From Shewanella algidipiscicola (GTDB lineage: Bacteria; Pseudomonadota; Gammaproteobacteria; Enterobacterales; Shewanellaceae): 64,000 bases of DNA. This document shows, in pieces, positions 34,719-43,926 of this stretch. A model generated the notes under the pieces. That model was not told the origin of the DNA and searched no databases. It saw only the letters and a list, made by a program, of their open reading frames with translations. The position numbers were made by a program, and so were the translations under genes. The stretch covers positions 62,001 through 126,000 of the forward strand of contig NZ_QPQT01000007.1 of assembly GCF_003605125.1 (NCBI RefSeq), written 5' to 3'. Numbering within the stretch: the stretch's first letter is position 1; each line of letters begins with the position of its first letter.

Positions 34719-37700
34719 ATGCTACAAAAATTAATCGATACGGCGATAGCCAATCGTCTGCTGGTGCTGTTGGCGCTGCTAGGAATCATTGTCGCTAGTG
34801 TGGTGGTACTGCCTAAGCTCAATCTCGACGCCTTTCCCGATGTGACCAATGTGCAGGTGACGGTCAATACCGCAGCCGAAGGCTTAGCCGCCGAAGAGGT
34901 GGAAAAACTAATAAGTTACCCCGTCGAGTCGGCGATGTACGCCTTGCCTGCGGTTACCGAGGTGCGCTCGTTGTCGCGTACGGGCTTGTCCATTGTGACC
35001 GTGGTGTTTGATGAAGGCACGGATATCTATTTTGCTCGCCAGCAAGTGTTTGAGCAGTTGCAAGCGGCCAGAGAGATGATCCCTAGCGGAGTCGGAGTGC
35101 CCGAAATTGGCCCCAACACCTCGGGATTAGGGCAAATTTATCAATACATTTTGCGCGCCGAACCCGGTTCTGGCATCGATGCCTATGAGCTGAGAAGCCT
35201 GAATGATTACTTAGTGAAACTGCTGATGATGCCCGTGGCTGGAGTGACCGATGTGCTCTCCTTTGGCGGTGAAGTACGGCAATATCAAGTGCAGATAGAG
35301 CCCAACAAACTGCGCAGTTACGGCCTTGATATGGCTCAGGTAACCGCTGCGCTTGAGAGCAACAACCGCAATGCCGGTGGCTGGTTTATGGACCAAGGCC
35401 AAGAGCAACTGGTGGTGCGCGGTTACGGCATGTTGCCCGCGGGCGATGCGGGTCTCAAAGCCATTGCGCAAATCCCCCTGACCGAAGTCGCGGGAACCCC
35501 AGTTCGGATAAGTGATATTGCCAAGGTGGATTACGGCAGTGAAATACGGGTGGGGGCGGTCACCATGACGCGCCGTGATGACGCTGGGCAAGCGCAACAC
35601 TTAGGCGAAGTGGTGGCTGGCGTGGTGTTAAAACGGATGGGAGCCAATACCAAGGCGACCATAGATGATATTGCTGCGCGACGCGCGCTAATCGAGCAGG
35701 CTTTGCCCGATGGCGTGTCGTTTGAGGTGTTTTACGATCAGGCAGATTTAGTGGCGCAAGCGGTCAACACAGTGCGCGATGCCCTGCTAATGGCCTTCGT
35801 GTTTATTGTGGTGATTTTAGCGCTGTTTCTGGTCAATCTGCGCGCTACCTTGCTGGTGCTGTTGTCTATTCCTGTGTCGATTGGTCTGGCGCTAATGGTG
35901 ATGGCTTACTTTGGCATGTCGGCCAATTTAATGTCACTAGGCGGCTTGGCTGTGGCGATAGGTATGCTGGTCGATGGCTCAGTGGTGATGGTGGAGAACA
36001 TCTTTAAACATCTTACTCAGCCAGATAGAGGTCATTTAGCCAAAGCACAGGCTAGAGCTGGAGGTGAGCGTGATCCGTACCATGCCGATCAAGACGATCT
36101 TAGTGAAGGTGAGGGGAGCGAAGGCGCGGGTAGCGGTATTGGCATCAGGGTCATGTTGGCGGCAAAAGAGGTGTGCCGACCGATCTTTTTTGCGACCGCC
36201 ATTATTATTGTGGTCTTTGCACCGCTGTTTGCCTTAGAAGGGGTTGAGGGCAAGCTGTTTCAGCCGATGGCGGTCAGCATCATCTTAGCGATGATATCGG
36301 CCTTGGTGGTGGCCTTGATTGTGGTGCCTGCACTGGCGGTATTCTTGTTTAAACGGGGTGTCACCCCCAGACAAAGCGCGTTGCTTAAACCGATTGAATC
36401 CCTCTATCGCAAGTTGCTCACCGTCACCATGGCGCGCCCTAAAGTAGTGGGATTAACCGCGATACTGATGCTTGCCTTTAGCATGGCGCTACTGCCTAGG
36501 CTAGGCACAGAGTTTGTGCCCGAATTAGAGGAGGGCACCATTAATCTGCGCGTTACCTTGGCACCCACTGCCAGCTTAAGCACTTCACTTGATGTCGCGC
36601 CTAAGCTCGAAAAAATCTTAATGCAATTTCCTGAGGTGGAATATGCGCTAAGCCGTATTGGCGCGGCGGAGCTGGGCGGTGATCCTGAGCCTGTCAATAA
36701 TATCGAGATCTATATTGGTCTCAAGCCGCTGGAGCAGTGGCAATCGGCGAGCGATCGCTTTGCCCTGCAGCGGCTAATGGAGCAAAAGCTGAGCGTCTAT
36801 CCGGGTCTGCTGTTTACCTTCTCGCAGCCTATTGCCACTCGCGTAGATGAGTTGTTGTCTGGGGTGAAGGCGCAACTTGCTATCAAGCTGTTCGGCCCAG
36901 ATTTAGCGGTATTGTCGCAAAAAGGGCAGCAACTGAGTGATTTGGTGATGCAGATCCCCGGCGCGGTCGATGTGTCGCTGGAGCAAGTCTCTGGTGAGGC
37001 CCAGTTGGTGGTGCGTCCTAAGCGTGACGTGTTAGCCCGTTACGGCATCAGTGTCGATGAGGTGATGAGCCTTGTGAGCCAAGGAGTGGGCGGCGTGAGT
37101 GCTGGGCAGGTGATCGATGGCAACGCCAGATATGATATCAATGTGCGTTTGGCCGCCGAGTACCGCAGTGCGCCCGATGTGCTGCGGGATCTGCTGCTTA
37201 ATGGGGCGAATGGTGCGACCGTGCGACTTGGCGAGGTGGCCGATGTGTTGATTGAGATGGCGCCGCCCAATATCCGCCGCGATGATGTGCAGCGCCGCGT
37301 CGTGGTACAAGCTAACGTATCGGGACGCGATATGGGCTCGGTTGTTAATGATATTTATGCCATAGTGCCCCAAGCCGAGTTGCCACCAGGCTACACCGTC
37401 GTGGTGGGTGGGCAGTATGAAAACCAGCAGCGCGCGCAGCAAAAACTGATGCTGGTGGTGCCTATCTCTATTGGGTTGATCGCCTTGCTGCTCTATTTCT
37501 CATTTGGCTCTATTAAGCAGGTGGGGCTAATTATGGCTAACGTGCCACTGGCCTTGATCGGCGGTATCGTGGCGCTTTACTTAAGCGGCACTTACCTGTC
37601 GGTGCCAAGCTCGATTGGGTTTATCACCCTATTTGGGGTGGCCGTGCTTAATGGTGTGGTATTGGTGGATGCCATTAATCAGCGCCGCGCAGCGGGTGAG

Positions 37701-37943
37701 CCGCTGTATACCTGTGTGTATGAAGGTACCGTCGGGCGGCTGCGTCCGGTATTGATGACGGCACTGACCTCGGCGTTAGGCCTCATTCCTATTCTGCTCT
37801 CTAGTGGCGTAGGTAGTGAGATTCAACAGCCACTGGCCGTAGTGATCATTGGCGGCCTATTTAGCTCGACCGCACTGACACTGCTGGTGCTGCCGACCCT
37901 GTATCGCTGGTTGTATCGAGACGACAAGGCGTCACAAGGTTAG
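34719..37943 (+). CDS. CzcA/CusA-family heavy-metal RND efflux pump
   Basis: A 1074-residue proton-driven inner-membrane pump with twelve helices in two halves. N-terminus LNLDAFPDVTNVQV is the heavy-metal class signature. In helix 4 the sequence AVAIGMLVDGSVVMVEN keeps the Asp and Glu of the proton path (VDG, VEN) but has Ala where CzcA-type pumps have Asp (DFG), as in CusA-type pumps. After this helix a cytoplasmic loop has a hydrophilic Gly/Asp/Glu insertion (about residues 433-470). Operon: channel, fusion protein, pump. The ligand is a metal cation, but the type is uncertain. Confidence 0.88.
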   Translation: MLQKLIDTAIANRLLVLLALLGIIVASVVVLPKLNLDAFPDVTNVQVTVNTAAEGLAAEEVEKLISYPVESAMYALPAVTEVRSLSRTGLSIVTVVFDEGTDIYFARQQVFEQLQAAREMIPSGVGVPEIGPNTSGLGQIYQYILRAEPGSGIDAYELRSLNDYLVKLLMMPVAGVTDVLSFGGEVRQYQVQIEPNKLRSYGLDMAQVTAALESNNRNAGGWFMDQGQEQLVVRGYGMLPAGDAGLKAIAQIPLTEVAGTPVRISDIAKVDYGSEIRVGAVTMTRRDDAGQAQHLGEVVAGVVLKRMGANTKATIDDIAARRALIEQALPDGVSFEVFYDQADLVAQAVNTVRDALLMAFVFIVVILALFLVNLRATLLVLLSIPVSIGLALMVMAYFGMSANLMSLGGLAVAIGMLVDGSVVMVENIFKHLTQPDRGHLAKAQARAGGERDPYHADQDDLSEGEGSEGAGSGIGIRVMLAAKEVCRPIFFATAIIIVVFAPLFALEGVEGKLFQPMAVSIILAMISALVVALIVVPALAVFLFKRGVTPRQSALLKPIESLYRKLLTVTMARPKVVGLTAILMLAFSMALLPRLGTEFVPELEEGTINLRVTLAPTASLSTSLDVAPKLEKILMQFPEVEYALSRIGAAELGGDPEPVNNIEIYIGLKPLEQWQSASDRFALQRLMEQKLSVYPGLLFTFSQPIATRVDELLSGVKAQLAIKLFGPDLAVLSQKGQQLSDLVMQIPGAVDVSLEQVSGEAQLVVRPKRDVLARYGISVDEVMSLVSQGVGGVSAGQVIDGNARYDINVRLAAEYRSAPDVLRDLLLNGANGATVRLGEVADVLIEMAPPNIRRDDVQRRVVVQANVSGRDMGSVVNDIYAIVPQAELPPGYTVVVGGQYENQQRAQQKLMLVVPISIGLIALLLYFSFGSIKQVGLIMANVPLALIGGIVALYLSGTYLSVPSSIGFITLFGVAVLNGVVLVDAINQRRAAGEPLYTCVYEGTVGRLRPVLMTALTSALGLIPILLSSGVGSEIQQPLAVVIIGGLFSSTALTLLVLPTLYRWLYRDDKASQG

Positions 37944-38100
37944 AGCGGTGTGAGTAAACCTTATGGTTTCCATTGGGCCAAGGATGGCCCGATTGATATA
38001 GGCGTTTAATGGGTCACCCTGAGTAAGGTTTTGCGTTGACAGTCATAGTGTTATTGAATAGATTAACTTATTAATCAGTACGCTAAATTAAGGATGATTG

Positions 38101-39018
38101 ATGTACGCTTCGCTTCGACAGCTCGCTGGTATGCTCTGTTTGATTGCCTCTTTTAATACCTTTGCCGTCACCCAATGGGTTGATTTTGAACTTATCAATG
38201 GCCACATCAATTTGCCAGTGAGCATTAATGGCATAGCAGGCCGTGCCATTTTGGATAGTGGCGCTCAAGTCAATGCGATTAACACAAGCTTTATTAATCG
38301 CCATGGTTTTGAGTTCGATAAAGGCGGCAAGATTAATATTCAAGGGGTGTTCAGCACTGAGAAACGCCAGCTCTATAATAATGTCCCTGTGACTTTGTTT
38401 GGGGCAACCATCGAGTTTGATCAGTTAGCGAGTCTGCGTATTGGCCATCATGAGGTGCAGTTGTTACTCGGTGCGGGTCTATTAGATAAGTTTATATTTC
38501 AGATTGATTACCCCAATAGCCGGATGAGATTATTCGAAAGAGGCAGTGTGGATTTAGCTAAACTCGAAAATATACCGATGCAGATAGACAGAGGAACGGG
38601 GCAACCAATTGTTCGAGTTGAGCTTAATGGTGATGGCGATGAAAACCCTTGGCTTGTCCTCGATACCGGTAATGCAGGCGGACTATTTTTAAAGCGCATG
38701 TTAGTAACGGACAATAACTGGCTTGAGCTTTACGGTTCTCAGTCGGGGGTCACAGGTGGTGCCAATAGCATTGCTCTGGTCGATAGCTTTCGGTTGCCTA
38801 AGATGAAGTTTGGGCCATACACAGTTGAAAATGTCTTAGTGACAGTACCAGGAGAGGGGCAAACAGAATCGGTTTCGGGTCGCAGTAACAGTGGAGGGTC
38901 TCGTATCAAGGGTAAAAACATCAAGGGGCTGGTGGGCTATGATGTACTGAAACACTTTGTGTTAACCATAGACTATAAGTCGGGCCATATGCATATAGGC
39001 TTACCCGAAGACTCATAA
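38101..39018 (+). CDS. secreted retropepsin-like aspartyl protease
   Basis: A 305-residue protein with a signal peptide (LAGMLCLIASFNTFAVT) and two aspartyl-protease half motifs: AILDSGAQVNAI (Asp52) and LVLDTGNAGGLF (Asp188). One chain with both halves could form a pepsin-like active site without dimerising. ATG 38101 is one codon inside the frame's TTG. Domain class is clear; target unknown. It is followed by a good terminator at 39043. Confidence 0.8.
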   Translation: MYASLRQLAGMLCLIASFNTFAVTQWVDFELINGHINLPVSINGIAGRAILDSGAQVNAINTSFINRHGFEFDKGGKINIQGVFSTEKRQLYNNVPVTLFGATIEFDQLASLRIGHHEVQLLLGAGLLDKFIFQIDYPNSRMRLFERGSVDLAKLENIPMQIDRGTGQPIVRVELNGDGDENPWLVLDTGNAGGLFLKRMLVTDNNWLELYGSQSGVTGGANSIALVDSFRLPKMKFGPYTVENVLVTVPGEGQTESVSGRSNSGGSRIKGKNIKGLVGYDVLKHFVLTIDYKSGHMHIGLPEDS

Positions 39019-39042
39019 TCAGCTTTCTGGGATTTCGATAAT

Positions 39043-39077
39043 AAGGGCATAGGATCGCATCATCTGTGCCCTTTTTT
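39043..39077 (+). terminator. intrinsic terminator after retropepsin-like gene
   Basis: Stem AAGGGCA (39043-39049) with TGCCCTT (39067-39073) followed by TTTT. Points along the plus strand, toward the convergent YhcH-like gene. Confidence 0.75.
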
Positions 39078-39108
39078 GTGGCTTTATTTTATGCCTGTCG
39101 CGGCGAGA

Positions 39109-39570
39109 TTAAATACCGACTTTTATCACCACTTTCCTTACCGCTTTAGGTGTAGCCGATGTTCCCGGCATATGCATGTCTTGTGGGAAAAACAGCGCAA
39201 ACATGCCGGCTTTTAAGGGGATAAAGGCGGCATCTGCTTTATTGGATTCATAATCAAACTCGGCGTAATCATGTTTGTCGAAGTAGGGTTTTGCTGGAGT
39301 CTGATCCGCCAGAGGCAGATAACCAAACTCCTCTTCACCACTGACCACATATTGCACGTCGATGTAACGGCGATGCACCTCAAAAGATTCTTGTTCTCTG
39401 GGTTTGGTTTCATAGTCATTAACGATGACAAACAGATCTTTGCCCTCGAGCTCATAGGTGCCCACCTCGGCTTGAGTAAAGTCGGTCTCGACTAAGTGTT
39501 GCAGCGCTTTGGCCAATCTTGGGCTCAGTGAGGTATACAGGGCAATGTTATTTAAGCTATCTACTATCAT
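39109..39570 (-). CDS. YhcH/YjgK/YiaL family protein (cupin-like beta-galactosidase subunit family)
   Basis: A 153-residue DUF386 protein. Typical pattern: FEVHRRYIDVQYVVSGEEEFGYLPL (about 82-106), FALFFPQDMHMPG and KVVIKV at the end. Such proteins are cupin-like and are found with sialic-acid and sugar catabolism or as EbgC-like subunits, but no sugar gene is next to it here. Probable anomerase-type or sugar-binding role, not determined. Confidence 0.85.
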   Translation of the reverse strand: MIVDSLNNIALYTSLSPRLAKALQHLVETDFTQAEVGTYELEGKDLFVIVNDYETKPREQESFEVHRRYIDVQYVVSGEEEFGYLPLADQTPAKPYFDKHDYAEFDYESNKADAAFIPLKAGMFALFFPQDMHMPGTSATPKAVRKVVIKVGI

Positions 39571-39621
39571 GACGGTTACGCAAACAAGTTAATTGAAGCG
39601 TTAGTTTAGCAAGCTTGGCTG

Positions 39622-40680
39622 TTAGTGGGATAGCGTTTGTTGTGGCTCGGGGGGTGGGATATCGCACGAGGCCCTAAAATCTTGCCACCACTGCACATGT
39701 CGGCGCATCTGCTGTTTGAGTTGCGCGGGCAGGGCATGGCGCTGTTCGGAGAAATGATGCTCGATATAGCCTTGATAAACACTGCCATCAAACAGGCGCT
39801 GCATCGGCTGACTTAAGCGGTAATGCAGTTGGTTTAATTGAGATAGATAAGCCTGAGTTTGCCCAAGATAATATTTGTGAAACAAGTTTTGCAATATCTC
39901 TTGTTGCCGATTGGCGTGGCCAAGGCGGCAGGCGGCGAGCGTTTGATGGTTAAATAGGTAGTCATTGATTGCTGTTAGTTGAGATACGCTCAATGCAAGT
40001 GAGCGCAGATATTGGTTGAGCAGTGGTTGGCGATGAAAAATCGCTAGTGTTTGCTCTAAATTGTCTATTTCAATCTGGTGCCACGAGTGAGCGACGATCT
40101 GCTCTTTGATGTTGTTGAGCTGGCTCAGTGCACTTTCAAACTCCACTCGTCCGCTGTGCATCTCATTTAGGGGCAGTGAGTCGTAACCGATAAACAGTCG
40201 TTTCTTAATGCTGGTATCGCGCGTTAACATCTGCCTAAACATTGTGAGTGCCTGTTGCTGTTTTTGTTCAAGCCCTAATGTCAGTGTGTGGATGAGATCA
40301 GCATCGTCTAATGTTTCAATGCACTTGGGGGCAAGTTGGATAAAACGAATATGGTAGATCAGTCGCTGACTCGGCGGTGCCACTTTACCTAAAGCGCTAT
40401 TGCGCTCGGCAATCAGTTGGCCAAGCGCGCAGTGATTAAGCTTAAGTGTTTGTAAAATAGAGAGGGTTTTGGTGTCTGCTTCATAAACTGTGGCCTTGGG
40501 TAAGACCATGGGAGTCAATGGTGCGCCTAGATAGGGCTGATTGAGTACGGTCTCGAGCCGCTTGCTGTAATCTTGCCATATGGCATCGGCATCTTGCCTA
40601 GGCTGGCAGCCCACAGTGAACAGACTAAGTAACGCCAGTAAGACTGTGACTCTGGCGACGCGCTGGGTTAAAAAGAACAT
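39622..40680 (-). CDS. DUF3080-like lipoprotein
   Basis: Taken from the ATG at 40680: 352 residues with a short signal peptide (FFLTQRVARVTVLLALLSLF) and lipobox VGC (Cys25). A longer frame to 40773 would add 31 polar residues in front and spoil the signal. The mature protein is helix-rich with conserved-looking blocks RLETVLNQPYLGAPLTP, ALGQLIAERNSALGKVAPPSQRL and FIQLAPKCIE, as in DUF3080 lipoproteins of gammaproteobacteria. Function unknown. Neither start has a strong ribosome site. Confidence 0.72.
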   Translation of the reverse strand: MFFLTQRVARVTVLLALLSLFTVGCQPRQDADAIWQDYSKRLETVLNQPYLGAPLTPMVLPKATVYEADTKTLSILQTLKLNHCALGQLIAERNSALGKVAPPSQRLIYHIRFIQLAPKCIETLDDADLIHTLTLGLEQKQQQALTMFRQMLTRDTSIKKRLFIGYDSLPLNEMHSGRVEFESALSQLNNIKEQIVAHSWHQIEIDNLEQTLAIFHRQPLLNQYLRSLALSVSQLTAINDYLFNHQTLAACRLGHANRQQEILQNLFHKYYLGQTQAYLSQLNQLHYRLSQPMQRLFDGSVYQGYIEHHFSEQRHALPAQLKQQMRRHVQWWQDFRASCDIPPPEPQQTLSH

Positions 40681-40991
40681 CTGTTTAGGCCAGCTGTGAA
40701 TGAGGTTGTGGGCTCGTGCTTGGGTGTCACTTGAGTCGCTTCCTTTTTTGTTGCTGCGCTGATGGTTTATCATGCCATGGTAATACGTTGCCTTAGCTCA
40801 AAGGGTTCACTCGTAACAATAACCTATTTTTATCAGGTGGTTAGCGCTCGGCTTGGCCTAGGGCTGTTACTATACACCTATATTCTATCTCTTATTTACA
40901 GGCCATTTTAGATAAATGCTGGCTGCCCACTGTCGCGATATTTTATTATCATAGCCAACTTCATAGACTCCTTAGGATAAGGAGTACGTTG
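40681..40991. promoter_or_regulatory. divergent promoter region (DUF3080 lipoprotein / patatin)
   Basis: About 311 bp between divergent genes. A good ribosome site AAGGAG (40977-40982) serves the patatin gene. Apart from AT-rich tracts around 40880-40960 I see no repeats, operators or open frames to report. Confidence 0.4.
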
Positions 40992-42071
40992 ATGGCATTC
41001 AAAAAGGAAAATAACGTGTCTCAATTACGGTTTTTAGCCGGCTCCAGTGCCTATCGCACTATTGCCGAACATGGGCTTGATCCCGCGCTGTTTACTCGTG
41101 TGCTAGCGGCGTCTGGCGGCCCCAAATGGATTGGGATTGCTGGGCTAGACAAAACCCTGTTTACGCAATTTTTCAAGGCCAGACAGACACCGCTATACAC
41201 CTTAGGTGCATCGTCGGGGGCGTGGCGTCTCGCCTGCTTGGCGCAGCACGATCCGCTCGCGGCCTATGCTCGGCTCGAACAACATTATATTGAGCAGCGT
41301 TATGATGTTAAGCCGACGCCTGTTGAGGTATCCCGCCAGATACAAACCATTATCAAGGCAATTTTAGGCGATAATGCTGGGCAAGATATTGTCGATAACC
41401 CAATGATTAAAAGCCATTTTATTGCTTGTAAGGCGCGACATTTAAATCGCCTGCCCAGTCGGTTGGCTCTTGGGACTGGGCTTGCCACGACGGCGTTAAC
41501 CAATCTGCTTAGTCGTAAGAGCCTGGGGTTGCATTTTCAGCGTATGGTTTTTGGTAATGCGGCGGCGAAATCGCCCTTTTTACACTTAACCGATCTGCCC
41601 ACTAAGCACCTCGCATTGACCGCAACTAACTTGGCGCAAGTGTTACTGGCTACAGGTTCGATTCCCTTAGTGTTGGCTCCGGTGACGCACATAGCGGGCG
41701 CACCACAAGGGCATTATTATGATGGCGGTATTACCGATTATCATTTTGATTTGGCGATAGAAGATAGTGAGGGACTAACCTTGTACCCCCATTTTTATAG
41801 CCAGATATTACCAGGCTGGTTTGATAAATCTTTGCCTTGGCGTCGTGCTCGGCAAAACTATCATAATGCGCTGATCTTGGTGCCGAGCGAGGCCTACATT
41901 CGTCAACTACCCTATGGTAAATTGCCCGACAGAAATGACTTTAATCGCCTATCTAGCAATGAGCGAATTCGGTATTGGCAGCAGGTTTTAGCGGCCAGTG
42001 ACGTGTTGGCCGATGACTTTAATAAGGTTTTGAAAAGTGGTGATATTATGCGGTTTATTGAGCCATTTTAA
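40992..42071 (+). CDS. patatin-like phospholipase family protein
   Basis: A 359-residue patatin-fold acyl hydrolase. Landmarks: oxyanion segment ASGGPKWIG (about 40-48), nucleophile elbow GASSG with Ser74, and the dyad Asp in YYDGGITDYHFD. No signal peptide. ATG 40992 follows AAGGAG by 9 bp. Predicted to hydrolyse ester bonds of phospholipids or other acyl lipids in the cytoplasm or at the inner membrane. Confidence 0.85.
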   Translation: MAFKKENNVSQLRFLAGSSAYRTIAEHGLDPALFTRVLAASGGPKWIGIAGLDKTLFTQFFKARQTPLYTLGASSGAWRLACLAQHDPLAAYARLEQHYIEQRYDVKPTPVEVSRQIQTIIKAILGDNAGQDIVDNPMIKSHFIACKARHLNRLPSRLALGTGLATTALTNLLSRKSLGLHFQRMVFGNAAAKSPFLHLTDLPTKHLALTATNLAQVLLATGSIPLVLAPVTHIAGAPQGHYYDGGITDYHFDLAIEDSEGLTLYPHFYSQILPGWFDKSLPWRRARQNYHNALILVPSEAYIRQLPYGKLPDRNDFNRLSSNERIRYWQQVLAASDVLADDFNKVLKSGDIMRFIEPF

Positions 42072-42291
42072 TGATTAATGTTAAGGGGCGTGAAACCAAA
42101 TCTGTTCAAGTCAGGTCTAATCATTAACGGAAGAAATAGTGAGATTGGCATGGTCTAGCCAATGCAATAATGACGTATAAAGCAGTAATGACAGCAACTG
42201 CTACACTTTATTATTATTGCTCCTAGTCAGCCGTTTGCAGCCTTCATTATGCTCGGTTTTGCAAACATCGACCAAGGGGGAGGAGGCTGCT

Positions 42292-42876
42292 ATGTTAACG
42301 CAAGAAATGGCACTAATCATTCGTGATGAATTGTTATTACCCGCTGGCAGAGTCGAGATCCGAGTGGCAGGGCCATCTGGATTAAGCCTGATAGCTGAGG
42401 TACTTAAAGGGCATTATGCTTTAGCCTTTGGCATGGCAAAAACCGACAGCATCCCTCCTTGTTACACCATCGCGACCCAATGTGAGATTATCGACTTCAA
42501 CCTACTCGATGACGGTTGTTTGGGGGTTGTACTCGAAGGTCAACAAAGAGTAAAAATCTTATCGGCCAGCCAGCGTAAAGACGGCAACTGGATAGCCCTC
42601 ACCTTAGGCTGCCACAACTGGCAACAAGAACCCATTAAAGGTGAATTTGAGTTGATCAGCGCCGCATTAGAGCAGTTTTATCGCGTGAATCCAGCCTTGT
42701 TTGAGCTTTACTCCGATCTGCATCTTGAAGACGCCAGCTGGGTGAGCCAGCGCTGGTTAGAGGTACTGCCGCTGTATAACCGCGACAAGCAAGTGTTAGT
42801 TAATCAGCCTGACTGCCACAAAACCATGGACTTTGTGCTTGAGCTGATTAAATCACATGCCAACCATAACATTTAA
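42292..42876 (+). CDS. LON N-terminal domain-like (substrate-binding) protein
   Basis: A 194-residue stand-alone LON-N domain protein. ATG 42292 follows an unusually strong purine run (AAGGGGGAGGAGG); the frame upstream to 42217 has no site. The pattern LLLPAGRVEIRVAGP, IATQCEIIDFNLLDDGCLGVVLEGQQRVKIL and an acidic helical tail match PF02190-type proteins. It has neither the ATPase nor the protease part of Lon. Role unknown; perhaps an adaptor. Ends in a terminator at 42891. Confidence 0.8.
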   Translation: MLTQEMALIIRDELLLPAGRVEIRVAGPSGLSLIAEVLKGHYALAFGMAKTDSIPPCYTIATQCEIIDFNLLDDGCLGVVLEGQQRVKILSASQRKDGNWIALTLGCHNWQQEPIKGEFELISAALEQFYRVNPALFELYSDLHLEDASWVSQRWLEVLPLYNRDKQVLVNQPDCHKTMDFVLELIKSHANHNI

Positions 42877-42890
42877 TCACTACTTGGCTT

Positions 42891-42922
42891 AGATAGCGCC
42901 CCTTGGCGCTATCTTTGTTATT
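42891..42922 (+). terminator. intrinsic terminator after LON-N domain gene
   Basis: Ten-bp perfect stem AGATAGCGCC-CCTT-GGCGCTATCT, followed by TTGTTATT. Confidence 0.75.
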
Positions 42923-42954
42923 ATGGCGCCCATTTTGATTTATTGGCCAGCATC

Positions 42955-43884
42955 ATGGTTCGCGCATCCCAAGCCTCATATATCGTACTTCCTGACCATC
43001 CTTCGGCGCCCGCCACCGTGGTGGAATTTTTAATGACGCGTTTTTCACAAGTTTCCGCTCAAGAATGGCAATCACGGGTGCGTCAAGGGAAGGTGCATTG
43101 GCTAGATGGACAGCCTATCGAGCTCGATAGCGCCTATCGGCCCAAGCAACGTGTGTATTATTATCGCGAGGTGGCCCAAGAGCCCCGCATTCCCTTTAGT
43201 GAGTCGATACTGTATCAAGATGAGCGTATTATCATCGCCCATAAACCGCACTTTTTAGCGCTGCATCCCAGTGGGCAGTTTATTAATGAATGTTTAGTCA
43301 ATCGGCTGCGAATCGCTACCCAAGTGCCGCAGTTAGTCCCAGCGCACAGGCTCGATAGGGCTACGGCGGGCATAGTGCTGTTGATTAAACAGCCTGAGTA
43401 TCGCGACGCCTACCATGGCCTATTTCGTGATGGCGCGATCACTAAAACCTACCAAGCCTTGGCATCCTTAACCCCAGCATTGGCGCGCCAATATAGCGAT
43501 GGTCAGTTAGCGAGCCCCTTGCGCTGGACGGTAAAAAACCGTCTGGTGAAAAGTGAGCCATCATTTATGATGCAGGTGACTGATGGAGAGGCCAATAGCC
43601 ATTCGGAGGTGGCCTTGGTTGAGGTGCAAAAGGGGATGGGGCGATTTGAACTGTCGCCCATTACGGGCAAAACCCATCAGCTTAGAGTGCATATGCACAG
43701 CTTAGGCATGCCCATTTGTAATGACAGATGTTATCCCTCTTTATTGCCAAAGGCGGCGGATAACTTTGCTCAGCCGTTAAAGCTGCTGGCTCAGCGGCTG
43801 CAGTTTAGCGATCCTATTAGTGGTCGGCATATCGATATTCAATTGGCCGATTTACCCTTTAGTGAAGCCATTATCAAAGGATGA
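42955..43884 (+). CDS. RluA-family RNA pseudouridine synthase
   Basis: A 309-residue enzyme converting uridine to pseudouridine in RNA. ATG 42955 (the frame runs 4 codons further up to a TTG). N-terminal S4-like segment (VVEFLMTRFSQVSAQEWQSRV), then the catalytic domain with HRLDRATAGIVLL, which holds the catalytic Asp, and ITGKTHQLRVHMHSLGMPI. Full length for the family. Target RNA (rRNA or tRNA) cannot be assigned. Confidence 0.88.
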   Translation: MVRASQASYIVLPDHPSAPATVVEFLMTRFSQVSAQEWQSRVRQGKVHWLDGQPIELDSAYRPKQRVYYYREVAQEPRIPFSESILYQDERIIIAHKPHFLALHPSGQFINECLVNRLRIATQVPQLVPAHRLDRATAGIVLLIKQPEYRDAYHGLFRDGAITKTYQALASLTPALARQYSDGQLASPLRWTVKNRLVKSEPSFMMQVTDGEANSHSEVALVEVQKGMGRFELSPITGKTHQLRVHMHSLGMPICNDRCYPSLLPKAADNFAQPLKLLAQRLQFSDPISGRHIDIQLADLPFSEAIIKG

Positions 43885-43926
43885 TAACAAGGTCACAGGG
43901 CTGTTAGCTGTGGCGCGGCAATCCGT

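Noticed and set aside
36000..36150. Frameshift or insertion in the RND pump
   Set aside because: Frame is continuous and both sides match the family; it is a hydrophilic insertion in a cytoplasmic loop.
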